From contig JAEXYZ010000093.1 in the NCBI GenBank assembly GCA_023405135.1, positions 1-39,181 of the forward strand: a stretch of DNA of 39,181 bases. Direction: 5' to 3'. This stretch comes from Bacillota bacterium. GTDB lineage: Bacteria > Bacillota > Bacilli > Bacillales_A > Planococcaceae. The notes beneath the pieces were generated by a model that was not told the origin of the DNA, made no database searches, and saw nothing but the letters and a program-made list of their open reading frames with translations. Numbering within the stretch: position 1 is the first letter of the stretch; the number at the start of each line of letters is the position of its first letter. Both the position numbers and the translations under genes were made by a program. Positions 30,140-39,177 of the stretch are shown piece after piece.

Positions 30140-31007
30140 GCAGTCTCGCCTCCCATCGTTTCAAAACAAGCCCTAATAGCCCAACTACGATAAAGACGAT
30201 GACCATTAAACTGATTGACATAGCAGCCGCTAACGGTAAGTTAAATACTTGCATAACTTGCTGGTAAATTGATAATGGGAAGATTGGTTGCATTCGTCCA
30301 CCAACCAATAATGCCGTAATATAACTACCCGCTGCTAACGAAAATACAATAACTGCTCCTGAAATAATCCCAGGAATAGTCAAAGGTAGTGTGACTTTAA
30401 AAAAGCTTTGAATTCTCCCTGCTCCAAGACTCATAGAAGCATTTCTTAAATTAGCATTCATATCACTTAATGATGTTGCAATCGGTAATACTGCAAACGG
30501 AAGCATTACTTGGACATATGCAATAATTACCGCCTTCATATTCCATAATAACGATAACGGTTCTTGAACTATATTTAGCTTTAATAAAAGCTCATTTACT
30601 AATCCATTTTGTGCAAGTAAAACGATCCAAGCAAAGGTTCTAATTACAACACTTGTTAACAGTGGTGAAACTAATAAAATATAGAACAACGCTCGAAGTT
30701 TTCTATTTGGTGCTCTTACTAATAAATAGGCCGCTGGATAAGCAAATAAAATACATAATACAGTTGTAATTACAGCCATCCACAATGTTGATAAAATAGC
30801 TTCTTTATAAATATCAGATGTAAATACTTCAATATAATGAGATAAGCTATATGTATTTAAAACATTTTGCATGCTGTCAATATCTCTAAAGCTTAAAACA
30901 ACTAATAAAATTAATGGCATAACAAGAAACGCAAGGAAAAATATTAAAGTTGGAATTAATAATAACCAATGGAATATTTGCTTTTTTTCTTTCTTAGATT
31001 TTCGCAT
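30132..31007 (-). CDS. ABC transporter permease, PotB type
   Basis: 291 residues with six membrane helices. PLILLVVLSFRDID in the first part and the EAA loop RNASMSLGAGRIQSFFKVTL near residue 195 are typical of PotB-like permeases. The ATG at 31007 is chosen because AAGGAGAAT precedes it at 6-7 bases. An upstream in-frame ATG at 31052 lies within the end of the ATPase gene and has no ribosome binding site. It starts two bases past the ATPase stop. It is predicted to pair with the PotC-type subunit to form the membrane channel. Confidence 0.92.
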   Translation of the reverse strand: MRKSKKEKKQIFHWLLLIPTLIFFLAFLVMPLILLVVLSFRDIDSMQNVLNTYSLSHYIEVFTSDIYKEAILSTLWMAVITTVLCILFAYPAAYLLVRAPNRKLRALFYILLVSPLLTSVVIRTFAWIVLLAQNGLVNELLLKLNIVQEPLSLLWNMKAVIIAYVQVMLPFAVLPIATSLSDMNANLRNASMSLGAGRIQSFFKVTLPLTIPGIISGAVIVFSLAAGSYITALLVGGRMQPIFPLSIYQQVMQVFNLPLAAAMSISLMVIVFIVVGLLGLVLKRWEARLHD

Positions 31008-31009
31008 GG

Positions 31010-32107
31010 CTATTCTCCTTCTTCCAATGGAATAAGATCCCTTCCGTCCCAATACACGTAAAGCTCATCACCGATTTTTGGTAAGTTAACAAAATTTAAA
31101 TCAGGCGTATGAATCAATATTTCACCTTTATGAAGTTGAGCTTTAATTCGAAGTGCATTTCCAATATAACTAATCTCAAGTAATTTAACTTTTGTTGAAT
31201 TTATCTTTTGTTCTAATGGAGTTGTAGAGATTTGGATTCTCTCAGGACGAAGCATCACTAATACTTGATCACCTTCATTAGTTTCCGTTTTGTCTAAATC
31301 TAATAAAAGTGGTTCGTTATTTTCAGTTTGATAGTTTTCTACTTCATATATAATTTTTTCATTAGCTCCTTTACGAACAATTGCTTCGAACAAATTAACT
31401 TGACCAATAAATTCCGCTACAAATCGGTTAGCAGGTTTTCTGTAAACCTCTAACGGACTCCCCACTTGTTGCAAATGTCCATTCCCTAAAATTCCAATTC
31501 GGTCAGAAAGACTTAAAGCTTCTTCCTGATCATGGGTAACTAAAACCGTTGTAATTCCTACACGCTGTTGAATATTTCTTAATTCAAATTGCATATCTTT
31601 TCGAAGTTTAGCATCTAAATTACTTAACGGTTCATCTAATAATAGAATGGATGGTTGAATTGCCAGAGCTCTTGCAATTGCAACCCGTTGTTGCTGACCA
31701 CCACTTAATTGATGGGGTCTACGTTTTGCAAATGAGGAAAGCTGTACAAGGGATAAAGCGTCCATCACTCTTTCCTCAATTTCTTTACGGGGAAGTTTTT
31801 TGATTTTCAAACCATAAGCAACGTTTTCAAAAACTGTTAAATGAGGGAAAAGAGCATAGTTTTGAAAAACCATACCTATATTTCTACGGTATGGTGGTAG
31901 GTTTGTTACATTTTGATCTCCAATATAAACTAAGCCATCTGTTGGCTCTAAAAAACCTGCAATAATATTTAATAAGGTAGATTTACCGCAACCACTTGGG
32001 CCAAGAAGAGAGAAAAACTCTCCTTCTTTGACTTCCAAGCTAACATCTGCAAGAGCCACATTATCATTAAAATAACGGCTTACATGATCAATTTTGATAC
32101 CTTTCAT
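31010..32107 (-). CDS. ABC transporter ATPase, PotA type
   Basis: 365 residues. Walker A GPSGCGKST (~36-44), Q-loop FQNYALFPHLTV, signature LSGGQQQRVAIARAL, Walker B SILLLDEPLSNLD and switch VTHDQEEAL are all intact. About 125 C-terminal residues form the TOBE regulatory domain typical for PotA/FbpC/MalK-type ATPases. It powers the two permeases encoded downstream. The ATG overlaps the stop of the binding-protein gene in a TAATG arrangement. Confidence 0.95.
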   Translation of the reverse strand: MKGIKIDHVSRYFNDNVALADVSLEVKEGEFFSLLGPSGCGKSTLLNIIAGFLEPTDGLVYIGDQNVTNLPPYRRNIGMVFQNYALFPHLTVFENVAYGLKIKKLPRKEIEERVMDALSLVQLSSFAKRRPHQLSGGQQQRVAIARALAIQPSILLLDEPLSNLDAKLRKDMQFELRNIQQRVGITTVLVTHDQEEALSLSDRIGILGNGHLQQVGSPLEVYRKPANRFVAEFIGQVNLFEAIVRKGANEKIIYEVENYQTENNEPLLLDLDKTETNEGDQVLVMLRPERIQISTTPLEQKINSTKVKLLEISYIGNALRIKAQLHKGEILIHTPDLNFVNLPKIGDELYVYWDGRDLIPLEEGE

Positions 32108-33216
32108 TAGTTACCACCAAGTTCCTGTGTCCAACGATTTGTCCAATCAGTTAATAGTGGTGTAGCAGTTTTATAATCTACCCATTTCAATTCACTATAT
32201 TCTTCTTCACCAATTCGAATTTTCTCTTTTAATGTATCGCTATATTCTACATTTTTGTTAGTCATACCATAAAATGATTTATCAGAGAAATCTTTTTGTA
32301 CCTCAGGACTAATTAAATAATCTAACAATTTATATGCATTATTTTCATTAGGACTACCTTTTGTTACTGCCCAACTTGCAGCTGCTGCTACTGCACCTTC
32401 TTCAGGGTAAACAAATCCTAAATCCATCCCTGCATCTTGTAATGCGAAGATTCGTCCATCCCAGAATGGTACAATCCATGCTTCACCACGTTCTAATAAA
32501 GTTTGAATTGTTCCTGGATTATCTGGATAGGCTACAATACTATCTCTTAACTCTTTTAAGCTTTCAAATGCTGCATCAACATTTGCCGGATTACTTTCTT
32601 GACCACCCTGTGCATTAATTAAACCTGAGAAGAATTGTAAACCTGCTGAATAACTAGGTGATGAAATTGCAACATGACCTTTATATTCTTCATTCCATAA
32701 ATCTGTCCACTTTGTAGGTTCAACTGGAACCAAATCTTTACGATAAGCAAGTCCAAGTTGTCCCATACTAAAACCTGCTGCATATTGTTGACCGTCAAAT
32801 GTTAATTTGTCTTGAACAGATGCATAAAGATCTGCCAAGTTTGGTACTTTTTCTGCATCAAGTGATTGTAATAAACCAGCAGAAACAGCACGTTCAATTG
32901 TATCTGGTTGTAAAATTAATAAATCATATTGCGGATTTTTACCATTGGAAGCTTTTAGTTTTGTAAACCATTCTGCGTCAGCTCCAGCCACAACTTCGAC
33001 TTTAATCCCAGTTTCTTCTTGGAATTTTTCAATACTTGGGCGAATATTTTTTTCCCAGTCTCCTCCATATACCCCAATTACAACTTTACCTGTGTCACTA
33101 TTCTCTTTATTTCCTTCAGTTGCTTCTTCTTTATTTCCACCAGAGCATGCTGATAATAATAAAGCTACTATTATCGAAATGACTAAACCTAAATAAAATT
33201 TTTTCTTTTTAAACAA
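32107..33216 (-). CDS. ABC transporter solute-binding lipoprotein (PotD/PotF type)
   Basis: About 369 residues. The lipoprotein signal ends in LLSAC, followed by a Glu/Lys/Asn-rich linker. The domain begins KVVIGVYGGDWEKNIRPSIE and continues FQEETGIKVEVVAGADAEW, typical of iron/polyamine-type binding proteins that clamp small organic ligands. The TTG at 33216 is taken as start, six bases after GGAGTG; a GTG three codons upstream lies in that ribosome binding site. It sits between the hyuB-type gene and the ATPase, so the ligand is probably the substrate of the HyuAB enzyme or a related amide. Confidence 0.9.
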   Translation of the reverse strand: MFKKKKFYLGLVISIIVALLLSACSGGNKEEATEGNKENSDTGKVVIGVYGGDWEKNIRPSIEKFQEETGIKVEVVAGADAEWFTKLKASNGKNPQYDLLILQPDTIERAVSAGLLQSLDAEKVPNLADLYASVQDKLTFDGQQYAAGFSMGQLGLAYRKDLVPVEPTKWTDLWNEEYKGHVAISSPSYSAGLQFFSGLINAQGGQESNPANVDAAFESLKELRDSIVAYPDNPGTIQTLLERGEAWIVPFWDGRIFALQDAGMDLGFVYPEEGAVAAAASWAVTKGSPNENNAYKLLDYLISPEVQKDFSDKSFYGMTNKNVEYSDTLKEKIRIGEEEYSELKWVDYKTATPLLTDWTNRWTQELGGN

Positions 33217-33236
33217 TGTTCTCACTCCATACTTTA

Positions 33237-35207
33237 TTAATTTTTATTTATTACTTTTGCTAAAAAATCTTCAATTACTTTGCCATTAAGTTTTTCATCT
33301 TGTTCATCAAAATGCTTGTGAACTAAGTGCTTATAATGTGAACGTTGATTTGCAGGAAGTTTTCTTAATAATACAGCTAATGTAGAACTTGCTTCCGCCG
33401 TCCATTTAGCCTCATATTTTTCTCGTTCTTTACCAAAATCCCAAGACGAACGTTCTTCCTTACTTTTTTCATTTCGAATTCGTCTTGTTTCCTCTTGATC
33501 AATTACTAAATGACCTACTGAATTAGTAGTAAATACAACTCCATACTGATCTTTCGCTAAATCAATACTTAGTAAACCCGATTCTACTTCTTCTAAAATA
33601 AGCTCTGCTTCACGTTCTAACGGATTGCCCCATCCTCCTCCACCTGGAGAAGTTATGCTAACAACTTGACCTTTTTCTGGTCTTAAAATTTCAATTTTAG
33701 GTATTTCCTTTTGATCTTTCTCACCTGGATTAATCATAACTTCCCCTAAAGCACCTGCTTTCCCACCAGCTAAGCCCCAAGGTTGGAATCGTAACCTTTC
33801 CATTCCACGAGCAGTCACAATAGATTCAGGTTTTATTATTTCAAAATCAAGCTGGATTGCATGACCTCCACGATGATAACCAGAACCTGCCGTATTCGGT
33901 TTAAGTTCATATTTTTTTACAAAGATATCAATATGCTGTTCAAGACTTTCAATTGGTGTATTTTTAAGGAATCCTGAGGCATGGTCAATTCCATCAACCC
34001 CATCCATGTCAAATTGGCCTCCGCCACCACCACCCATTGGTTCTACTACAGCGATTTTTCTTGTCCCGTCTAAATCTGGCGTTGAAAGAACTACAATAGC
34101 AGATTGACCTGCACCAGCTGCTGGAACTGCTTCGGGTAAAGCTTGCGCCAACGCACCTAAAATGACATTATACATTCGCATTGTAATTGAATGGCGTATA
34201 CCAACAGCTGCAGGATACTCAGGATTTACTAATGTTCCTTTTGGGGCAATTACCTCTATCGGTCTAGTAATCCCACCATTAACTGGTATAAACGGGTCAC
34301 TACTAATAATGTAATTAATTAATCCTTGAAATAGGAAGGAATGCTTACTTCCATTCGTCACAAGATTAAATGCTGTTTGTACTTGCGGATCACAGTCAGA
34401 AAAATCTAATACAATTTTTCGATCCTTAATCGTTACAGTAACTGCTAGTCGAATTGGTACGTCTGATACCATATCATCATCTAAATAATCTGCAAATGAA
34501 TAAGTACCATCGGGAATATTACCAATTATATTACCCGCTCGCATTTCGGCTTGTTCAAGTAAATCCTCCATTCCATTTTTACAAGCGTCTAATCCGAATT
34601 TATTGACCATACCAAGCAATCGGATTTCTGCAGTATTCACCGCTGCGATCATAGCGTTGATATCACCATAATTTAAGTGAGGTACTCGGCTATTTGCATT
34701 TAATAAAGCAACTACTTCTTTATTTTCCTTGCCAGCTTTATATAGCTTCACAGGAGGAATACGTAAACCTTCTTGATGAATGTCGGTTGCTGTAGGGGAA
34801 ATACTTGCAGGAACAAGCCCTCCAACATCGCTTACATGAACAAAGGCCCATGCATAACTAATAATCTCTCCGTCAACAAAGATCGGTTTAAATACGTGAA
34901 CATCAGGTAAATGTGTTGCTAAACCATCTGTAGAATAGGGGTCATTTGTAATTACAATATCTCCCGGTTCAAATGGTCCACATTCTTCAATCGCACGCTT
35001 TAAGCTTAATCCCATGAAAATTGTTACACCGACAGTTTTAGGATATACATAAAACTCTCCGTCAGGTGTTGCTAAGGCAGTCGCAAAGTCTGCGGATTCT
35101 TTTACGAAAGTTGTAAAAGAAGTGCGCTCAATAACATGTCCCATTCCTGAAGCAATAGCATTAAAATAACTTCTCATAATTTCAAGTTGTGCCGGATCTG
35201 TACGCAT
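33237..35207 (-). CDS. hyuB: Hydantoinase/oxoprolinase beta subunit (HyuB)
   Basis: 656 residues of the HyuB/OplaH-C family. DPAQLEIMRSYFNAIASGMG and TFVKESADFATAL at the N-terminus, then VITNDPYSTDGLATHLPDVH, WAFVHVSDVGG, and later ESLEQHIDIFVKKYELKPNT with SGYHRGG, are conserved blocks. Together with HyuA such proteins hydrolyse cyclic amides (hydantoins, 5-oxoproline) with ATP; relatives carboxylate acetone or acetophenone. The length is usual for the family, with a lysine/glutamate-rich C-terminal tail. It starts at ATG with GGAGGGGG, two bases after the hyuA stop. Confidence 0.93.
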   Translation of the reverse strand: MRTDPAQLEIMRSYFNAIASGMGHVIERTSFTTFVKESADFATALATPDGEFYVYPKTVGVTIFMGLSLKRAIEECGPFEPGDIVITNDPYSTDGLATHLPDVHVFKPIFVDGEIISYAWAFVHVSDVGGLVPASISPTATDIHQEGLRIPPVKLYKAGKENKEVVALLNANSRVPHLNYGDINAMIAAVNTAEIRLLGMVNKFGLDACKNGMEDLLEQAEMRAGNIIGNIPDGTYSFADYLDDDMVSDVPIRLAVTVTIKDRKIVLDFSDCDPQVQTAFNLVTNGSKHSFLFQGLINYIISSDPFIPVNGGITRPIEVIAPKGTLVNPEYPAAVGIRHSITMRMYNVILGALAQALPEAVPAAGAGQSAIVVLSTPDLDGTRKIAVVEPMGGGGGGQFDMDGVDGIDHASGFLKNTPIESLEQHIDIFVKKYELKPNTAGSGYHRGGHAIQLDFEIIKPESIVTARGMERLRFQPWGLAGGKAGALGEVMINPGEKDQKEIPKIEILRPEKGQVVSITSPGGGGWGNPLEREAELILEEVESGLLSIDLAKDQYGVVFTTNSVGHLVIDQEETRRIRNEKSKEERSSWDFGKEREKYEAKWTAEASSTLAVLLRKLPANQRSHYKHLVHKHFDEQDEKLNGKVIEDFLAKVINKN

Positions 35208-35209
35208 TA

Positions 35210-37264
35210 TTATTCCCCCTCCTTGCGTTCAATAAGTAAGTTACCTTTAACATCTATTTTTCCAACCCAATTTGGGAGAATCACTACTGTAGTATCATCT
35301 TGTTCTACAACTGCTGGTCCATTAACAAGATGACCAAACTTCAATTGTGTACGTGAATAAATGCTTGCATCATATTCAATACCATTTAACATAATTTTTC
35401 TTGTTGAAATGGCATTTGGATATACATCCGTCGCCTTTTCAATATCTTTCAACTCTGGTTTTGGAGTATGGCCAACAATACGAACTCGTAAATTAATAAT
35501 TTCAATACTTGTATTAGGATCGCTATGCCCATATTGACGATGGTGAACTTCATGGAATGCTTTCGTTATTTGTTCGTAATTGCCATCCTCTAACCAAGAT
35601 AGAGAAATTGGTAATTCTATCTCAAAAGCTTGTCCTTTGTATCGTGCATCCATTGAATAAAGTAAAGTTGTCCCTTCTAACACTGAAAGTTCTTGTTGTT
35701 CAATCCATTCAATCGCTTCAGCAGAAAGTGTGTTAAATTTATCCTTTAGTTGTGATACAGGTACATCTTCAAGTAAGTCTTGTCCTGATGAAACTGCATC
35801 GTATATGAAATCAGAAGTTAATGCTCCTAGTGCACATAATGTTCCTGGGTTTGGAGGTACAAGGACATTTTTCGCTTGAATTTCCTCAGCAAGGAAGTTA
35901 GCCGTAACAGGTCCCGCTCCACCAAATGCTAATAAACTGAATTCTCGTGGATCAAATCCTTGTTGTTCCATTACATTACTTAACTCTGTATACATATTTG
36001 CAATGGCTACTTGAATAACTCTATCAGCGGTTGCTTGTACATTTATTTGCAAGTAGTCCGCTATAGGTTTAAGAGCTTCCTCTGATTTCTCTTTATAAAG
36101 GGGTAAATTTCCTGCCGCAAAGCGCTCAGGATTAATATAGTTACATACAAGGAATGCATCCGTTAGTGCAGCCTTATCTCCTTTTCCATAACATGCTGGT
36201 CCTGGGCTAGAGCCAACTGATTCTGGTCCTACCTTTAACATCCCCCCGTTGTCAATCCATGCATAAGAACCACCACCAGCCCCGATCGAATAAATGGCAA
36301 CTGAAGGAATCATAATAGGAATTCCAGCAAGTTGGTTAGTTTGAGTAAAAGTTGCGTTTCCTTCTTCAATAATCGAAATATCTGCACTTGTTCCGCCAAC
36401 ATCAAACGTAATTACATTTGATATACCTGCTGATTCAGCTGCTCTTATAGCACCAATTACTCCTGCTGCTGGACCTGAAAATAGTGTACGTACAGGTGCT
36501 GACGATGCCGTTTCAATATCCATCAACCCTCCATTAGACTGAGTAATAAATGGAGTTGCTTCTATACCCTCTGTAGTTAATCTTTCTTTTAGTGTTTCAA
36601 AGTAGTTTTTTACATTTGGTTGAATATATAGATTAGCAGCAGCCATTACAGTACGTTCATATTCGCGCATTTGTGCCCATAACTCTGAGGACATAATCAC
36701 ATCTAATTCTGGAGCAATTTCTTTAATTCTGTCCGCAGTTAATTTTTCATGTATTGGGTTTTTATAACTATGTAAAAATGATACGACAATGCCTTGAATA
36801 CCTTCTGATTGTGCATGTTGTACTGCAATATCTATTTGCTCCAATTCAATTGGACATTTCTCAGTCCCGTCATGTAGCATTCTTTCCTTGATGGGATAAA
36901 CATATTTTCTTGGGATTAAGGATTCAGGTAAACGGGATCTAAAATCATACGGTACAGGCAAACGTAATCTTTGTAAAAATAAAAGATCTCTAAATCCTTC
37001 TGTTACAAATAATGCAATTTTTGCTCCCTTACGTTGTAATAATGTATTTAAACCTATTGTCATCCCGTGAACAAAATAATTTATTTCTGATGAATTTATA
37101 CCCTTATCATTTACAAGTGCTAAACCATTTGAAATTCCTGTTGCCGGGTCATGAGGTACAGTTGGAGTTTTAAATCCCCAAATTTCTCCGCTCTCCGAAT
37201 CTAATAATGTTAGATCGGTAAAAGTACCACCAATATCCACCCCTAATCGATATTTATTAGCCAC
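35210..37264 (-). CDS. hyuA: Hydantoinase/oxoprolinase alpha subunit (HyuA)
   Basis: 684 residues of the HyuA family, an ATP-using subunit with an actin-like fold. YRLGVDIGGTFTDLTLLDSE is the N-terminal phosphate loop. HGMTIGLNTLLQRKGAKIAL, FSGPAAGVIGAIRAAE, ITFDVGGTSADISII and SIGAGGGSYAWID are the further nucleotide-site and family motifs. Paired with HyuB it should open a cyclic amide at the cost of ATP. The start is GTG at 37264 behind AAGGAG with a rather long ten-base spacing. It is the first gene of a six-gene operon reading into hyuB and a complete ABC importer. Confidence 0.94.
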   Translation of the reverse strand: MANKYRLGVDIGGTFTDLTLLDSESGEIWGFKTPTVPHDPATGISNGLALVNDKGINSSEINYFVHGMTIGLNTLLQRKGAKIALFVTEGFRDLLFLQRLRLPVPYDFRSRLPESLIPRKYVYPIKERMLHDGTEKCPIELEQIDIAVQHAQSEGIQGIVVSFLHSYKNPIHEKLTADRIKEIAPELDVIMSSELWAQMREYERTVMAAANLYIQPNVKNYFETLKERLTTEGIEATPFITQSNGGLMDIETASSAPVRTLFSGPAAGVIGAIRAAESAGISNVITFDVGGTSADISIIEEGNATFTQTNQLAGIPIMIPSVAIYSIGAGGGSYAWIDNGGMLKVGPESVGSSPGPACYGKGDKAALTDAFLVCNYINPERFAAGNLPLYKEKSEEALKPIADYLQINVQATADRVIQVAIANMYTELSNVMEQQGFDPREFSLLAFGGAGPVTANFLAEEIQAKNVLVPPNPGTLCALGALTSDFIYDAVSSGQDLLEDVPVSQLKDKFNTLSAEAIEWIEQQELSVLEGTTLLYSMDARYKGQAFEIELPISLSWLEDGNYEQITKAFHEVHHRQYGHSDPNTSIEIINLRVRIVGHTPKPELKDIEKATDVYPNAISTRKIMLNGIEYDASIYSRTQLKFGHLVNGPAVVEQDDTTVVILPNWVGKIDVKGNLLIERKEGE

Positions 37265-37539
37265 AATAAATTTACTCCTTACTAAATTATTTAAATTTTT
37301 TGAAAAAAATATAGAATTGTTTATTTTAAAATAATTACATTTCTAATATTTACATAATAGTTATCAAAAAAATAAAAATATAGTTACTATATTAATACTA
37401 CTTTTCCTAGTTGTAAACTATATTTTAATGAAATATTATAATATTTATAATATTTCATCTTTAATTTTAAATATTAATGTACTTATATTTTTTCCAAAAA
37501 AACATTATTTTTACATAATTTTCTAAAGGGGTATTGATA
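37265..37539. promoter_or_regulatory. Divergent promoter region between hyuA and the M20 gene
   Basis: Very AT-rich, 275 bases, separating two diverging transcription units. Its clearest element is a perfect inverted repeat at 37429-37457: TGAAATATTATA, five bases, TATAATATTTCA. Smaller palindromes are ATATAG-TTA-CTATAT (37378-37392) and TTATTTTAAAATAA (37322-37335). They are compatible with a shared regulator binding between the genes; no regulator gene is in the window. Confidence 0.5.
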
Positions 37540-38721
37540 ATGAAAGAAAAATTAATGAAGATGTTAGCATCTAGAAAAAATGAAATTATTCAAATTCGAC
37601 GTTACTTACATGAACACCCAGAGCTTTCTTTCCATGAAGAAAAAACTGCTCAATTTATTGCAGACTTTTATAGGGACAAAGACGTAGAAATAAAAAGGAA
37701 TGTTGGAAATGGGTTTGGCATTGTTGTCACAATAACTGGTGAAAAACCAGGGAAAACAATTGCATTGCGCGCTGATTTTGATGCGCTACCTATTCATGAA
37801 GAAACAGATGTCCCATTTAAATCTAAAAATGAAGGAATAATGCATGCATGCGGGCATGATGGACATACAGCCTACTTACTTGTTCTTGCAGACTGCTTAA
37901 TACAATTGAAATCGGAAATTTCAGGGACAATTAAAATTATCCATCAGCATGCTGAAGAAGTTCCCCCTGGTGGAGCAAAAAGCATTATTGAATCAGGTAT
38001 ATTAGATGATGTTGATGCTATCTTCGGCACTCATTTAATGCCTACACATCCAGCTGGTTACGTTGGATTACGTAGTGGCTATATGTTAGCAGGTAGAACA
38101 TATTTTAAGCTAAAAATTAAAGGAACTGGAGGTCATGGTTCAGCACCTCATTTAGCGAATGATGCAATTGTGGCAGGTTCTCATTTTATTGTAGCAACTC
38201 AAACGATTATTAGTCGTCGGTTAAATCCATTTGACATGGGTGTTATTACAGTCGGCTCATTTGATGGGAAAGGCACCTTCAATGTTATTAAAGATACTGT
38301 TGTACTTGAATGCGATGTTCGTTATATGACAGCAGAAATCCAAAATCTAATTGAAACAGAAATTCGTCGTAATGTTAGAGGAATTGAGGAAAATTTCGGT
38401 GTATCATGCGAATTAACATATACTGCCGACTACCCTCCATTATATAATGATCCAAAAATTACAGAAGATGTATTTTTATATCTACAAAATTCAAATGATC
38501 CAGATATTAAGGAAGTATTTGAGTATCCAATGCTTGCTGGTTCAGAGGATTTCGCATACTATTTAGAAAAAATACCTGGAACGTTCTTTTATATTGGATG
38601 TAAACCAAAAGGAGTTGAAAATCCCTATTTTACTCATTCTCCTAAATTTGATATAGATGAAGATGCACTTTTAGTTGCTGCAAAATCTGTAGGGCAAGTA
38701 GTTTGTAATTATTTAATTTAA
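37540..38721 (+). CDS. M20D amidohydrolase (N-acyl-amino acid/hippurate hydrolase family)
   Basis: 393 residues. YLHEHPELSFHEEKT, ALRADFDALPIHEET (catalytic Asp), MHACGHDGHTAYLL (zinc His/Asp), HQHAEEVPPGGA (catalytic Glu pair), FGTHLMPTHPAG, GGHGSAPHLANDA and AGSEDFAYYLE give the full M20D motif set for a cytoplasmic amide hydrolase acting on N-acyl amino acids. The ATG at 37540 with AAAGGGG is preferred to the TTG six bases upstream. It is divergent from hyuA, so it probably acts on the open-chain product of HyuAB; true N-carbamoyl hydrolases (HyuC) belong to a different M20 branch, so the substrate is open. Confidence 0.88.
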   Translation: MKEKLMKMLASRKNEIIQIRRYLHEHPELSFHEEKTAQFIADFYRDKDVEIKRNVGNGFGIVVTITGEKPGKTIALRADFDALPIHEETDVPFKSKNEGIMHACGHDGHTAYLLVLADCLIQLKSEISGTIKIIHQHAEEVPPGGAKSIIESGILDDVDAIFGTHLMPTHPAGYVGLRSGYMLAGRTYFKLKIKGTGGHGSAPHLANDAIVAGSHFIVATQTIISRRLNPFDMGVITVGSFDGKGTFNVIKDTVVLECDVRYMTAEIQNLIETEIRRNVRGIEENFGVSCELTYTADYPPLYNDPKITEDVFLYLQNSNDPDIKEVFEYPMLAGSEDFAYYLEKIPGTFFYIGCKPKGVENPYFTHSPKFDIDEDALLVAAKSVGQVVCNYLI

Positions 38722-39123
38722 AATTATCACTAGTTTTCAATACTTGCTATTATAAGGGAATGTAATTTTATTTTCGTGGGTGTTAGATACTATTTTTCTG
38801 AGGTTCATATTTCAATGAATTTGTTGCTTCATTTAATTACAATTCAGTTGCACGTATCACCTTTCATTACTTGTTTCTCAACAATTCAAGTATATAGAAA
38901 TCGTGATTACGTGCTGCTTTTTTATTTATTAATTTATTTCAAAACCTATATTATAGAACCTGTAATTAGACTTTTCGAGAGGTTTCAATAGTTTTTAGAG
39001 TATTCCCCTATACATAAGTTCGGGACTTGTATGTTAGACGTACATAAAAAAAATAGGTCCTTTGTCAATTGTTGGGGTGACAAACGAGAGAAGTAAATTT
39101 TTTAGTTTACAAGAATCACTTTT
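38722..39123. other. 3' gene-free region
   Basis: No supported gene. A 71-codon frame at 38776-38991 has no ribosome binding site and an implausible Leu/Phe/His-rich composition. A 7-bp stem TTTGTCA/TGACAAA lies near 39060-39086. Nothing else is recognised. Confidence 0.5.
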
Positions 39124-39177
39124 CCTGCCCCATCCATTGCTTACGAAGCGTAGCGAGGAAGCAATGGATGGGGCAGG
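39124..39177. repeat. 19-bp perfect inverted repeat at the window end
   Basis: CCTGCCCCATCCATTGCTT (39124-39142) is an exact reverse complement of 39159-39177, with a 16-base GC-rich loop. It is distinctly richer in GC than its surroundings. It may be a strong terminator for a neighbouring gene or a copy of a dispersed palindromic element; the window ends four bases later. Confidence 0.7.

Noticed and set aside
37322..37335. TTATTTTAAAATAA palindrome as an operator
   Set aside because: It is a pure A/T palindrome in a very AT-rich region, too likely by chance to report separately.
38776..38991. 71-codon plus-strand frame after the M20 gene
   Set aside because: It has no ribosome binding site and a random-looking, hydrophobic and His-rich composition. 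It is probably an AT-rich chance frame.
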